Source: an uncultured Clostridia bacterium
GTDB lineage: Bacteria; Bacillota; Clostridia; Oscillospirales; Acutalibacteraceae
Direction of reading: 5' to 3'
Assembly (NCBI GenBank): GCA_946633275.1
Contig: CAMPAT010000060.1
Coordinates: 1 to 5,666, forward strand
Length of the DNA stretch: 5,666 bases
Part shown: positions 1 through 5,572 of the stretch, piece after piece
How positions within the stretch are numbered: the stretch's first letter is position 1
Layout of the letters: each line of letters opens with the position of its first letter
The notes under the pieces: model-generated
Database searches by the model: none
What the model was told of the DNA's origin: nothing
Seen by the model: the letters and a program-made list of their open reading frames with translations, nothing else
Translations under genes and position numbers: made by a program

Positions 1-1
1 C

Positions 2-145
2 AGACTGTCGACGACAGTCAGCGCTGACAGGATTTACGTTATGGAAAACGGCGAAATAATCGAGCAGGGCTCTCACGATGAGCTTATGGCTCTCGGCGGA
101 ACGTATGCGTATATGTTCAACCTTCAGGCGGAGAAGTATAAGTAA
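2..145 (+). CDS. ABC transporter ATP-binding/permease protein, C-terminal fragment
   Basis: This is the last 47 codons of a gene that begins before the window. The reading opens with [19 protein letters not shown], which matches the H-loop region of ABC ATPases (usually THRLST..., with the switch histidine just outside the window). It continues with the family's [21 protein letters not shown] tail and ends with a short charged tail and TAA. In exporters of the MsbA/LmrA/BmrA type, this segment follows the Walker B and D-loop at the end of the nucleotide-binding domain, so a multidrug- or lipid-type exporter half-transporter is likely. The substrate cannot be told from this fragment, and a separate ATPase subunit is possible. 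The gene is followed by a hairpin terminator at 184-214. Confidence 0.88.
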   Translation, partial: RLSTTVSADRIYVMENGEIIEQGSHDELMALGGTYAYMFNLQAEKYK

Positions 146-183
146 CGTTTAGCCGTAAACTGAAAACAGAATACTGAATACTG

Positions 184-214
184 AAAAAGAAGCGGACGCT
201 GTCCGCTTCTTTTT
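184..214. terminator. bidirectional intrinsic terminator between ABC gene and hpf
   Basis: A 9-bp perfect stem (GAAGCGGAC at 189-197 with GTCCGCTTC at 201-209) has a 3-nt loop GCT. Five A residues precede it (184-188) and five T residues follow it (210-214), so it has a U-tract on either strand. It lies 38 nt after the ABC stop. On the other strand, the hpf stop codon sits inside the A/T flank, so it can end both convergent transcripts. Confidence 0.9.
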
Positions 215-761
215 ATTCACATATAAGCAAGCCGTAGCCGTTTTTGCGTTTATATACTATCTTCGTTTCGCCGTCAATTCCGAGGAATACGAAGAAGCTG
301 TGTCCGAGCATTTCCATCTGTACTATCGCTTCGTCGTCTGTCATCATATTCGGCGTTATCGTCTTTGTGCGCGTTATGTCGACGCTCTCGAAATATGCCT
401 CGTCGAAGTTATCCATCGTTACTTCTTCGCTCAGCTCGTCGATGGCGAACGCGATTTCGTCTATTCCGCCCTTGCGCTTTTTGTCTACGAAATAAGTCTT
501 GAGCTTGCGCAGCTTTCTCTTGAGGTCGTCTACTGCGGCGTCGATAACGGGCTCGATTCTTTCCGCCTGTGCTTCACCTCTGATGAATGAGCCGAAGTGC
601 TTAACCGTGATATCGCATTGATATCCTTCCTTTATTTTCTTAAGAGTTACGTCGAAAGCGGCGTCGTCGGGGAGCATTTTTTCTATCCTTCTGAGCTCGG
701 ATTCAATTCCGTCCTTCGCGCCCTGTTTTAACTCAAATCCTCTTGCTGTAATATTAATCAT
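213..761 (-). CDS. hpf: ribosome hibernation promoting factor, long form (HPF/RaiA family)
   Basis: The 182-residue product has the size and two-domain layout of long HPF. Residues 1-95 form the N-terminal S30AE/YfiA-type domain (start MINITARGFEL, then basic helix DDLKRKLRKLK at 78-88), which in the family binds the 30S decoding and mRNA-channel region. An acidic linker covers about 100-128. Residues 129-182 form the dimerisation domain, with the typical RTKTITPNMMTDDEAIVQMEMLGHSFFVF stretch and the ending VYKRKNGYGLLI. Long HPF dimerises 70S ribosomes into inactive 100S particles in stationary phase or stress. The start is set by AAGGAGGT at 769-776, 7 nt upstream. The gene is monocistronic, with its own promoter upstream and a terminator overlapping its stop. 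Confidence 0.95.
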   Translation of the reverse strand: MINITARGFELKQGAKDGIESELRRIEKMLPDDAAFDVTLKKIKEGYQCDITVKHFGSFIRGEAQAERIEPVIDAAVDDLKRKLRKLKTYFVDKKRKGGIDEIAFAIDELSEEVTMDNFDEAYFESVDITRTKTITPNMMTDDEAIVQMEMLGHSFFVFLGIDGETKIVYKRKNGYGLLICE

Positions 762-768
762 AACAAGT

Positions 769-776
769 ACCTCCTT
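769..776 (-). promoter_or_regulatory. strong ribosome binding site of hpf
   Basis: AAGGAGGT on the minus strand, 7 nt before the ATG at 761, is a near-complete anti-Shine-Dalgarno match. It fixes the hpf start. Confidence 0.85.
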
Positions 777-786
777 GGTCGAAAAT

Positions 787-801
787 AGGATAATTTATCC
801 T
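787..801. repeat. perfect 15-bp palindrome at predicted hpf transcription start
   Basis: AGGATAA and TTATCCT are exact inverted 7-bp arms around a single T. The element sits just downstream of the hpf -10 box (808-813), at about +1 to +15 of the expected transcript and upstream of the ribosome binding site. A 1-nt loop cannot fold well as RNA, so a DNA operator for a dimeric regulator is more plausible than a hairpin. The regulator is unknown. Confidence 0.55.
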
Positions 802-807
802 GACTAT

Positions 808-836
808 ATTATACCGCTGTTTTGCTGATAATAAAA
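808..836 (-). promoter_or_regulatory. predicted hpf promoter (clear -10, weak -35)
   Basis: On the minus strand a perfect TATAAT lies at 808-813. No good -35 is seen: the hexamers 16-18 bp upstream (within 830-837) match TTGACA at only two or three positions. This suggests activator dependence or another sigma factor; HPF genes are often stress-induced in Firmicutes. Transcription would start near 801, about 40 nt before the ATG. Confidence 0.5.
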
Positions 837-839
837 GTA

Positions 840-868
840 TTGTAATGTCGCTTCCTTTATGGTATAAT
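840..868 (+). promoter_or_regulatory. predicted promoter of the sortase-like/membrane protein operon
   Basis: TTGTAA at 840-845 (four of six to TTGACA), a 17-bp spacer, and a perfect TATAAT at 863-868. The start would be near 875, leaving a leader of about 50 nt that carries the hairpin at 878-898. The promoter diverges from that of hpf and is only a few bases from it. Confidence 0.65.
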
Positions 869-877
869 ATTAATGTT

Positions 878-898
878 GCCGGCGGAATATCCGTCGGC
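878..898 (+). promoter_or_regulatory. GC-rich hairpin at the 5' end of the operon leader
   Basis: GCCGGCGGA (878-886) pairs fully with TCCGTCGGC (890-898), nine pairs including one G-U, around a 3-nt loop ATA. It begins only a few bases after the predicted transcription start. The following TCTATTTTA (899-907) is a weak U-rich tract, so the element could be an mRNA-stabilising 5' hairpin or a poor attenuator. It leaves the ribosome binding site at 915-919 free. Confidence 0.5.
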
Positions 899-914
899 TC
901 TATTTTAAGGTTAT

Positions 915-919
915 GAGGT
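915..919 (+). promoter_or_regulatory. ribosome binding site that favours the ATG at 926
   Basis: GAGGT at 915-919 lies 6 nt before the ATG at 926 but touches the ATG at 920. A weaker AAGG at 907-910 would serve 920 with a 9-nt spacing. The better site supports the start at 926. Confidence 0.5.
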
Positions 920-925
920 ATGTTG

Positions 926-1510
926 ATGCGTTCGATGGTGATGAGCTTTGTTAAGAGAGCTGTGATAGTGCCGCTTCTTATGGCTGCAATCAGCGTTGCG
1001 GGACTTTTTATTTTCTTGTCCGTAACTTCGGATTTGCAGGAGGGCGAGATTAATAATTCTTCGCCGGTTTTTCAGACTGTGCAGTTCAGTAAGCTGTCTG
1101 AACTCAGCGAGGGCGATTATGTCGGAAAGCTGAACTTCGGCGAGAAGTCTTATGATATTACATATATTGAGAGCGGCTCTGATTCCATCGTTGCTGATGA
1201 AGTCTCTTCCGAGCCCTGGAATAAGGGCGCAGTCATCATTGAAGGCACGAGCGCTATGAGTCAGCTCGGCGCGTTTCGCTCTGCGAAGGCAGGAGATACA
1301 GTAACGCTCGAATTTTATTTGAAGGGTAAATATCAGTATAAGATTACCGGCGTTAAGAGCGGTCTTACTCTTTCGGATATTCATAAGAGTAAGAAGGATA
1401 ATACGCTTCTTATTTGCCGTTCGTATAACGATTTCTCATCAGGCGGAAATTCTAAGCTTTACGCCGTGTATTCAGCGAAGCTGACAGGGGAGGTAAAGTA
1501 TGAAGAGTAA
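926..1510 (+). CDS. membrane-anchored sortase-like protein lacking the catalytic histidine
   Basis: This start gives 194 residues; an in-frame ATG at 920 adds two, and the numbering here uses that 196-residue form. A basic N-terminus and one hydrophobic helix (about 13-34) are followed by an extracytoplasmic domain. Residues 100-190 read like the core of a sortase. GAVIIEGTS at 103-111 stands where sortases have the strand ending in the catalytic His (typically VVIAGH). AGDTVTLEFYLKGKYQYKITGVK at 124-146 matches the usual KGDxIxL...GxxYxYxVtxi run. NTLLICRSY at 161-169 matches TLxLxTC with Cys166, and KLYAVYSAKL at 179-188 matches the final RYIVxAKL strand. The His position is Thr110 and the usual catalytic Arg position is Lys179, although Arg167 follows the Cys. 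The product is therefore probably not an active transpeptidase. It overlaps the next gene by 11 nt. The fold assignment is by eye. Confidence 0.68.
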   Translation: MRSMVMSFVKRAVIVPLLMAAISVAGLFIFLSVTSDLQEGEINNSSPVFQTVQFSKLSELSEGDYVGKLNFGEKSYDITYIESGSDSIVADEVSSEPWNKGAVIIEGTSAMSQLGAFRSAKAGDTVTLEFYLKGKYQYKITGVKSGLTLSDIHKSKKDNTLLICRSYNDFSSGGNSKLYAVYSAKLTGEVKYEE

Positions 1511-2456
1511 TTATGTTACAAAGAAGATTTCCTGCTTTGTTCTCTCAATCGTGCTATGCGTTTCGATTACAGTCTCGCTTTTCGGAGTTACGACAGTATG
1601 CATTCTCCACTCGAGAACTCGTGTTGCGGACAGTATAAGCGCGTATTCGTCAGAGCTTAAAGACGGTATTGACAGCGCTCTTGAGCTACAGATGCCTGAC
1701 GCTCCGATCAAAGCGGAGGCTTACGCTCAGTCTGTCGACAGTAAGGTGCTCGGTAAAATTATTAACGCTTCGGCAAAAAACATTACTCTGCAGAAAAGTA
1801 ACGACTTTTCGCTCGACGCAGACCTGTACGGCGCCGTTTATGAAAATCTTGTCAGCTACGCTTCTGCTAATAAGATAAAAATACCTCAGCAGGATATTTC
1901 AAAGCTTGCTTCCTACGAGATAGACGTCATCAGCGGATATCTTTCGCAGGCGAAAACAGATAACGTTAAGCTCTTTCAGATTGTCAGGAGCAGAACTGCG
2001 CTTCTGGTAATCGCAGTTAGCGTTGTGCTCGCAATACTGTCATACGCGCTGATATATTTTATCAATGACGGAAGACATATGAAGAACAGTTATTTCGGTA
2101 TGGCGTTCGTCAGCGCAGGCGCCGTCGAGATTACAGGCACCTTTGCTGCACGGGCGGCTGACGTTGCTTTTCGCGAGTCGTATTGCGGCTTTGAGCCGTT
2201 TGATAAGGCGCTTGCAGATATCGCTCAGACGATTATGAGCGTGCAGATACCGCTCGGGATTGTGCTCATTTTAACGGGCTTGTTCGTTCTTGTTTTCAAC
2301 TACAGATATTTTTATAAGAAGAATATTAAGGTAAGCGAGCAGCGTGAACAGAACATTAAACTCCGCGACGAGTATATTAAGCATTATGAGAGCAAAAATG
2401 CGCCGAAACCTGAGCCTATTCCCGGTGAGCGCGAGGTTATGGACATAGATTTTTAA
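1500..2456 (+). CDS. four-helix membrane protein of unknown function, partner of the sortase-like gene
   Basis: The 318-residue product is not recognised. Hydrophobic segments lie at about 11-34, 166-188, 199-218 and 250-268. A polar extracytoplasmic domain of about 130 residues lies between the first two, and a short external loop holds SYCGFEPFD around Cys229. The tail after 268 is charged, cytoplasmic and helical (KKNIKVSEQREQNIKLRDEYIKHYES), ending in a Pro-rich acidic stretch. Basic residues after helices 2 and 4 and at the N-terminus fit both ends being inside. It starts within the preceding gene (11-nt overlap) behind GGAGGT at 1489-1494, with 5-nt spacing, so the two are translationally coupled. 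No enzyme motif or sorting signal is visible. A sensor, or a scaffold for the sortase-like domain, is only a guess. Confidence 0.85.
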   Translation: MKSNYVTKKISCFVLSIVLCVSITVSLFGVTTVCILHSRTRVADSISAYSSELKDGIDSALELQMPDAPIKAEAYAQSVDSKVLGKIINASAKNITLQKSNDFSLDADLYGAVYENLVSYASANKIKIPQQDISKLASYEIDVISGYLSQAKTDNVKLFQIVRSRTALLVIAVSVVLAILSYALIYFINDGRHMKNSYFGMAFVSAGAVEITGTFAARAADVAFRESYCGFEPFDKALADIAQTIMSVQIPLGIVLILTGLFVLVFNYRYFYKKNIKVSEQREQNIKLRDEYIKHYESKNAPKPEPIPGEREVMDIDF

Positions 2457-2468
2457 AACTCTGAAATT

Positions 2469-2503
2469 AAAAGCAGGCAACTTTCTTTTGTTGCCTGCTT
2501 TTT
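2469..2503. terminator. bidirectional intrinsic terminator between convergent operons
   Basis: The 9-bp stem GCAGGCAAC (2473-2481) and GTTGCCTGC (2490-2498) has an 8-nt T-rich loop. It is flanked by AAAA (2469-2472) and TTTTT (2499-2503). It lies 12 nt after the membrane-protein stop and one base beyond the mltG stop on the other strand, so it serves both transcripts. Confidence 0.92.
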
Positions 2504-2504
2504 A

Positions 2505-3548
2505 CTATTTCCACGGATATTTCTTCTGCAGCGCCATAAATTCGTCGTAATCCTTGGCAAAATGAAATTCCTGCTGAAGGTCGGAGTAAAAATAGAGATA
2601 ATCTGTATCGGGGTGGTTAACTACCGCGTCGATTATATCCATACCGGAATTAGTTATCGGTCCTGCGGGAAGTCCCTTGCAGCGGTAGGTGTAGTACGCG
2701 TCGTATACTTCCTGCGAAAAGCCCTGCTTGTCGCGAAGGTCGCGGGCGTAGAAGTAGGTAACGTCGCTCTGGAGCTTTGCGCCCTTGTTAAGTCTGTTTA
2801 CGAATACAGAAGCGATGTTCTTTGCGGAATTCTGTCCGAGCGCCTCCTCCTGTACTACGGAAGCGAGGGTGATGAGCTCGAATATCGTCATATCATTCTT
2901 CTTGCAGGACTGAGTCATATCGTCAGTCATTCTGTCTGCAAACGCCTTGAGCATTTCATCAGCAACTTCCCTCGGCTCGGTATTCTTCGCCAGGTCGTAT
3001 GTGGCAGGGAAGAGGAAGCCCTCAAGCTTGTAGGCGATTAAGCCGCTGTCAGGTACAGTTGAGAGGAAATCGTAGTCAAATCCGTCGGTGCTCTTGCATA
3101 TTTCGAGGAAATCCTGCGCGTTGCAAACGCCGTTTTCTTCGAGCGTTTTCGCAATTTCCATAACGTTGTATCCCTCGGGAATAGCAACCTTTACGCCCTC
3201 GTGAGATACGTCGGGGTTCTGCAGCTTCTGTGCAATCTCCTCGTAAGACATATCTGCGCTGAGATTGTATTCGCCGTTTATGTATTTAAAATCGGGGTAG
3301 TGCTTGCTCATCCAGTTCGTCCACAGCGCGTCAGATATGATTATCTTGTTGTTGTAGAGCTTTTTGCCGATTTCGTATTCGTAATCGCTCTTCGTTATCT
3401 CGAGCGTGTACTGCGTTTGCGGCTGATTTTTTCCGCCGATGTCGTTTTGAATAATGCCGTAAAAATAGTAGCCGAAGCCGCCTATAACTGCAATCAGTAT
3501 TATTACAAGCAGCGCTATTACGCCGCCGCTCTTTTTCTTCTTAGCCAT
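2505..3548 (-). CDS. mltG: endolytic murein transglycosylase MltG (YceG-like)
   Basis: The 347-residue product has the normal family length. It has a basic cytoplasmic N-terminus (MAKKKK), one membrane helix at about 9-31, a LysM-like region around 46-112 and the YceG catalytic domain to the end. Family signatures are GVKVAIPEGYNVMEIAKTL (118-136), LEGFLFPATYDL (175-186), LASVVQEEA (228-236), ASVFVNRLNKGAKLQSDVTY (246-265) and the KGLPAGPITNSGMDII run (291-306). MltG cleaves nascent glycan strands at the membrane and works with penicillin-binding proteins to set strand length. In the active-site motif (ASIVEKE-like in E. coli) the first Glu is Gln233, while Glu235 is kept. The gene starts 2 nt after the stop of the acetyltransferase gene, with AAAGGA (3555-3560) inside that gene, so the two form an operon. 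Confidence 0.94.
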   Translation of the reverse strand: MAKKKKSGGVIALLVIILIAVIGGFGYYFYGIIQNDIGGKNQPQTQYTLEITKSDYEYEIGKKLYNNKIIISDALWTNWMSKHYPDFKYINGEYNLSADMSYEEIAQKLQNPDVSHEGVKVAIPEGYNVMEIAKTLEENGVCNAQDFLEICKSTDGFDYDFLSTVPDSGLIAYKLEGFLFPATYDLAKNTEPREVADEMLKAFADRMTDDMTQSCKKNDMTIFELITLASVVQEEALGQNSAKNIASVFVNRLNKGAKLQSDVTYFYARDLRDKQGFSQEVYDAYYTYRCKGLPAGPITNSGMDIIDAVVNHPDTDYLYFYSDLQQEFHFAKDYDEFMALQKKYPWK

Positions 3549-3550
3549 AA

Positions 3551-3982
3551 TTAATCCTTTCTCATCGGCAGGTGGAGTATGCCTATATCGTACTTTTCTT
3601 TTTCTCCCGTCGGTCTGAAACCGAGCTTTTCGTAGAATGTAACGGCGTGAAGCTGCGCGTCGACAATTATCTTCTTTGCGCCGAATTCTTCCGCTCTTTT
3701 GCAGAGAAATTCAATAAGCTCCCTGCCCGTGCCTTTTCCGCGTTCGCTGCTGAGTACGGCAACTCTGCCGATTTTGTACGCGTCGCCGATTTTTACAAGC
3801 CTGCCCGTCGCGACGTTCTTCCCGTCGCGCACCGTCAGCGCAAAAAGCGTATCGTCCTGTTTATCGCACTCGTCAAATACCGCGTCTTCATCAGCGCCCT
3901 GCTCGTCAACAAAGACGGCTTTCCTGAGCGCCTTTACAGCCTCAAACTGCGCGTTCTCGTAATTTTTAAATAACATAATCAT
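3551..3982 (-). CDS. GNAT family N-acetyltransferase, ElaA/YjcF-like
   Basis: The 143-residue product is a single GNAT domain. The N-terminal LRKAVFVDEQGADEDAVFDECD (19-40) is the hallmark of the YjcF/ElaA-like subgroup (typically R...VFv.EQg...e.e.D..D). Motif A is IGRVAVLSSERGKGTGRELI (71-90), with the acetyl-CoA pyrophosphate-binding R/QxxGxG/A turn at RGKGTG (81-86). Motif B includes AQLHAVTFYEKLGFRPTGE (109-127), with a probable general-acid Tyr117. It would transfer acetyl from acetyl-CoA to an amine; the acceptor is unknown. It is the first gene of an operon with mltG. No Shine-Dalgarno lies before the ATG at 3982, and the promoter position implies a leaderless message. An in-frame ATG at 3976 is an alternative start. 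Confidence 0.9.
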   Translation of the reverse strand: MIMLFKNYENAQFEAVKALRKAVFVDEQGADEDAVFDECDKQDDTLFALTVRDGKNVATGRLVKIGDAYKIGRVAVLSSERGKGTGRELIEFLCKRAEEFGAKKIIVDAQLHAVTFYEKLGFRPTGEKEKYDIGILHLPMRKD

Positions 3983-3988
3983 AGCTAC

Positions 3989-4016
3989 ATTGTATCATAA
4001 TTACGGAAAAAATCAA
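3989..4016 (-). promoter_or_regulatory. predicted promoter of the acetyltransferase-mltG operon
   Basis: On the minus strand, TTGATT at 4011-4016 (four of six to TTGACA), a 16-bp spacer, and TACAAT at 3989-3994 (five of six to TATAAT). Six bases separate the -10 box from the A of the ATG at 3982, so transcription would start at or next to the initiation codon. Confidence 0.55.
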
Positions 4017-4024
4017 CTTTATAT

Positions 4025-4059
4025 TTGACATAGCAGCTGTATGTAATTATAATTATAAT
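4025..4059 (+). promoter_or_regulatory. consensus sigma-A promoter of the HprK-like/lipoprotein operon
   Basis: A perfect TTGACA at 4025-4030, a 17-bp spacer, and a perfect TATAAT at 4048-4053. A second TATAAT at 4054-4059 arises because the region is a run of TAATTA units (4044-4060). The expected start is near 4060, giving a leader of about 25 nt. It stands back to back with the minus-strand promoter; the two -35 boxes are 8 bp apart. Confidence 0.82.
4028..4044. repeat. imperfect dyad in the promoter spacer, possible operator
   Basis: Arms ACATA (4028-4032) and TATGT (4040-4044) flank the palindrome CAGCTG (4034-4039), with one unpaired G at 4033. It overlaps the end of the -35 box and most of the spacer, where a repressor would block polymerase. 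It may be chance in this AT-rich region. Confidence 0.3.
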
Positions 4060-4084
4060 TGATTATTTTATAAGAGGGTAGCTT

Positions 4085-4822
4085 ATGCCGTATTACAGTA
4101 TCGCAGGACTGAAGGTGAAAATTGAAAATAGCTTTGGCAGAATTGAAAAGCAGGCAAGAGCGTATCTCGTTCCTGACCAGAGCGACGACCAAAGCGTTGA
4201 TATTACGGTCAACGTTTCTGCCGCGCGCATTCAGCGGGCTGTAGAGAAACACCCTGAGCTTTCATCGCAGGACTGGCTGTATATGCTTTCGGGCGATGAT
4301 TTTTATACTAAGCTGCTGAACTATGACGGCATACTCCTTCATTCGTCTTGCGTAGTTGTTGACGGCGTTGCTTATGCGTTTTCCGCAGACAGCGGAGTGG
4401 GCAAATCTACCCATACTCAGCTTTGGCTCAAGCATTTCGGCGACAGAGCATATATGCTCAATGACGATAAGCCTGCAATACGGAAAATAGGCGGCGTTAT
4501 GTGCGCCTGCGGCACTCCGTGGAGCGGCAAGTACGATTATTCCGTGCCTGAGATTGTGCCGCTCGGCGGTATTTGCTTCATCTCGCGCGACACAACGAAT
4601 CATATTGAAAAAGCGCCTGTTAAAGACGCGGTGTTTAATATTTTTTCGCAGACTGTACGCAAGCTCCACGCGCCGAAAATGGAGAAGCTTCTCGACGTAA
4701 TTGAGAGCATATTTTCTCAGGTGCCGTTGTATCAGCTCGGTTGTAATATATCTGACGAGGCTGTCGAGGTTGCTTACGGCGCGATGAAACGCGATTTGAA
4801 GGAGCTGACAGATGAAAAATAG
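4085..4822 (+). CDS. HPr kinase/phosphorylase-like P-loop protein
   Basis: The 245-residue product resembles the catalytic C-terminal half of HprK and the related stand-alone P-loop proteins of Firmicutes. It has LLHSSCVVVDGVAYAF (84-99), a Walker A loop SADSGVGKST (100-109), LNDDKPAI (125-132) in the place of the HprK acidic Asp-Asp metal site, and GTPWSGK (143-149). The N-terminal 80 residues are not the usual HprK serine-kinase regulatory domain, and the HPr-binding part is not recognisable. True HPr phosphorylation is therefore doubtful; a small-molecule or peptide kinase is as likely. The start follows AGAGGG (4073-4078), 6 nt upstream, behind a consensus promoter. It overlaps the downstream lipoprotein gene by 11 nt, tying it to a surface protein rather than to sugar-transport genes. 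Confidence 0.75.
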   Translation: MPYYSIAGLKVKIENSFGRIEKQARAYLVPDQSDDQSVDITVNVSAARIQRAVEKHPELSSQDWLYMLSGDDFYTKLLNYDGILLHSSCVVVDGVAYAFSADSGVGKSTHTQLWLKHFGDRAYMLNDDKPAIRKIGGVMCACGTPWSGKYDYSVPEIVPLGGICFISRDTTNHIEKAPVKDAVFNIFSQTVRKLHAPKMEKLLDVIESIFSQVPLYQLGCNISDEAVEVAYGAMKRDLKELTDEK

Positions 4823-5561
4823 ATTAACTGCGCTCCTTGCTTGCGCTATATGCGTTGCGCTCCTTTTCGGCTGTACAAGGGCGACAAAACAGCCTGAAAC
4901 AACATCAACGGTCACTTCGACAACTGCGGCTGTAACAACCGAAACAACTAAAGAAACTACCAAAACGACGAAAGCAGCTTCAACGACTGCACAGACGACT
5001 TCAAAAAAAGTAACGACAACAAAGGCGCGTAAAAATACGACTGCAAAGAGCAATACGGCAAGAAGTGAAGATACGATAAAGCTTTTTGACGCTCTGTTTA
5101 AGTCGTTAAGAGAAGGCTCTCGCGACAGAAGAAGCATAGCGACAACTAATAACAACTCAGAGCATACTCAAAAATCAATTTCAAATGATGACGCCGATTA
5201 TTATTGCACAGTAACAATTCAGTGCAAGGAGATACTCTCTAACCGCGATAAGCTCAAGGACGGTCACGAGGAATTTGTGCCGAAAAGCGGATACCTTGTC
5301 AGGAATTATTCGGTTAAATATGAAAACGACGACAATGTGTACAAGGTTGTTCAGCGCGTCTGCAGGGAGAACGGTATTAAAATGAGAGCCAAGAAAACCG
5401 CCTACGGTATGTACATTGTCGGTCTTAACGAGCTTGATGAAAAGGACTGCGGCGGCACAAGCGGCTGGACGTACTACGTCGACGGAAAATTCCCGAACGT
5501 CTCGGTTGATAATTATTCGCTCAAGGGCGGAGAAAGCATTGAGCTGAAATATGTTGTATAA
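4812..5561 (+). CDS. lipoprotein with Thr-rich linker and DUF4430-like C-terminal domain
   Basis: The 249-residue product starts with a lipoprotein signal peptide, MKNRLTALLACAICVALLFGC, with lipobox LFGC and lipidated Cys21. A disordered, Thr-rich linker follows (21 Thr among residues 30-70), then a Ser/Asn-rich stretch to about 125. Residues 129-249 resemble DUF4430, the transcobalamin C-terminal-like domain: CTVTIQCKEIL (132-142), VVQRVCRENGIKM (179-191), AYGMYIVGLNELDEKDCGGTSGWTYYVDGKF (197-227) and VSVDNYSLKGGESIELKY (230-247). Four cysteines (132, 138, 184, 213) could form two disulphides. The domain is found in surface proteins of Gram-positive bacteria; ligand binding is inferred, not shown. 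The start is set by AAGGAG (4799-4804), 7 nt upstream, within the HprK-like gene. No terminator follows. Confidence 0.85.
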   Translation: MKNRLTALLACAICVALLFGCTRATKQPETTSTVTSTTAAVTTETTKETTKTTKAASTTAQTTSKKVTTTKARKNTTAKSNTARSEDTIKLFDALFKSLREGSRDRRSIATTNNNSEHTQKSISNDDADYYCTVTIQCKEILSNRDKLKDGHEEFVPKSGYLVRNYSVKYENDDNVYKVVQRVCRENGIKMRAKKTAYGMYIVGLNELDEKDCGGTSGWTYYVDGKFPNVSVDNYSLKGGESIELKYVV

Positions 5562-5572
5562 AAACGCTTTGT

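Noticed and set aside
158..186. Short repeated ACTGAA/ATACTGA words after the ABC gene
   Set aside because: The units are only 6-7 bases, in an AT-rich spacer before the terminator; no stable structure or repeat family is evident.
878..907. Full intrinsic terminator or riboswitch in the leader
   Set aside because: The U-tract is interrupted (TCTATTTTA) and the leader of about 50 nt is too short for a known riboswitch aptamer, so it is listed only as a hairpin.
911..1384. 157-codon open frame on the minus strand
   Set aside because: It lies opposite the sortase-like gene, shows no family motif, and is less convincing than the plus-strand gene with promoter, ribosome binding site and coupled partner.
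2562..3041. 159-codon open frame on the plus strand inside mltG
   Set aside because: It is opposite the conserved MltG catalytic domain and is a shadow; no recognisable domain.
4262..5155. 297-codon open frame on the minus strand
   Set aside because: It is antisense to the HprK-like and lipoprotein genes. Its Val/Leu-rich part is only the reverse reading of the Thr-rich linker, and it spans two well-supported genes with good start signals.
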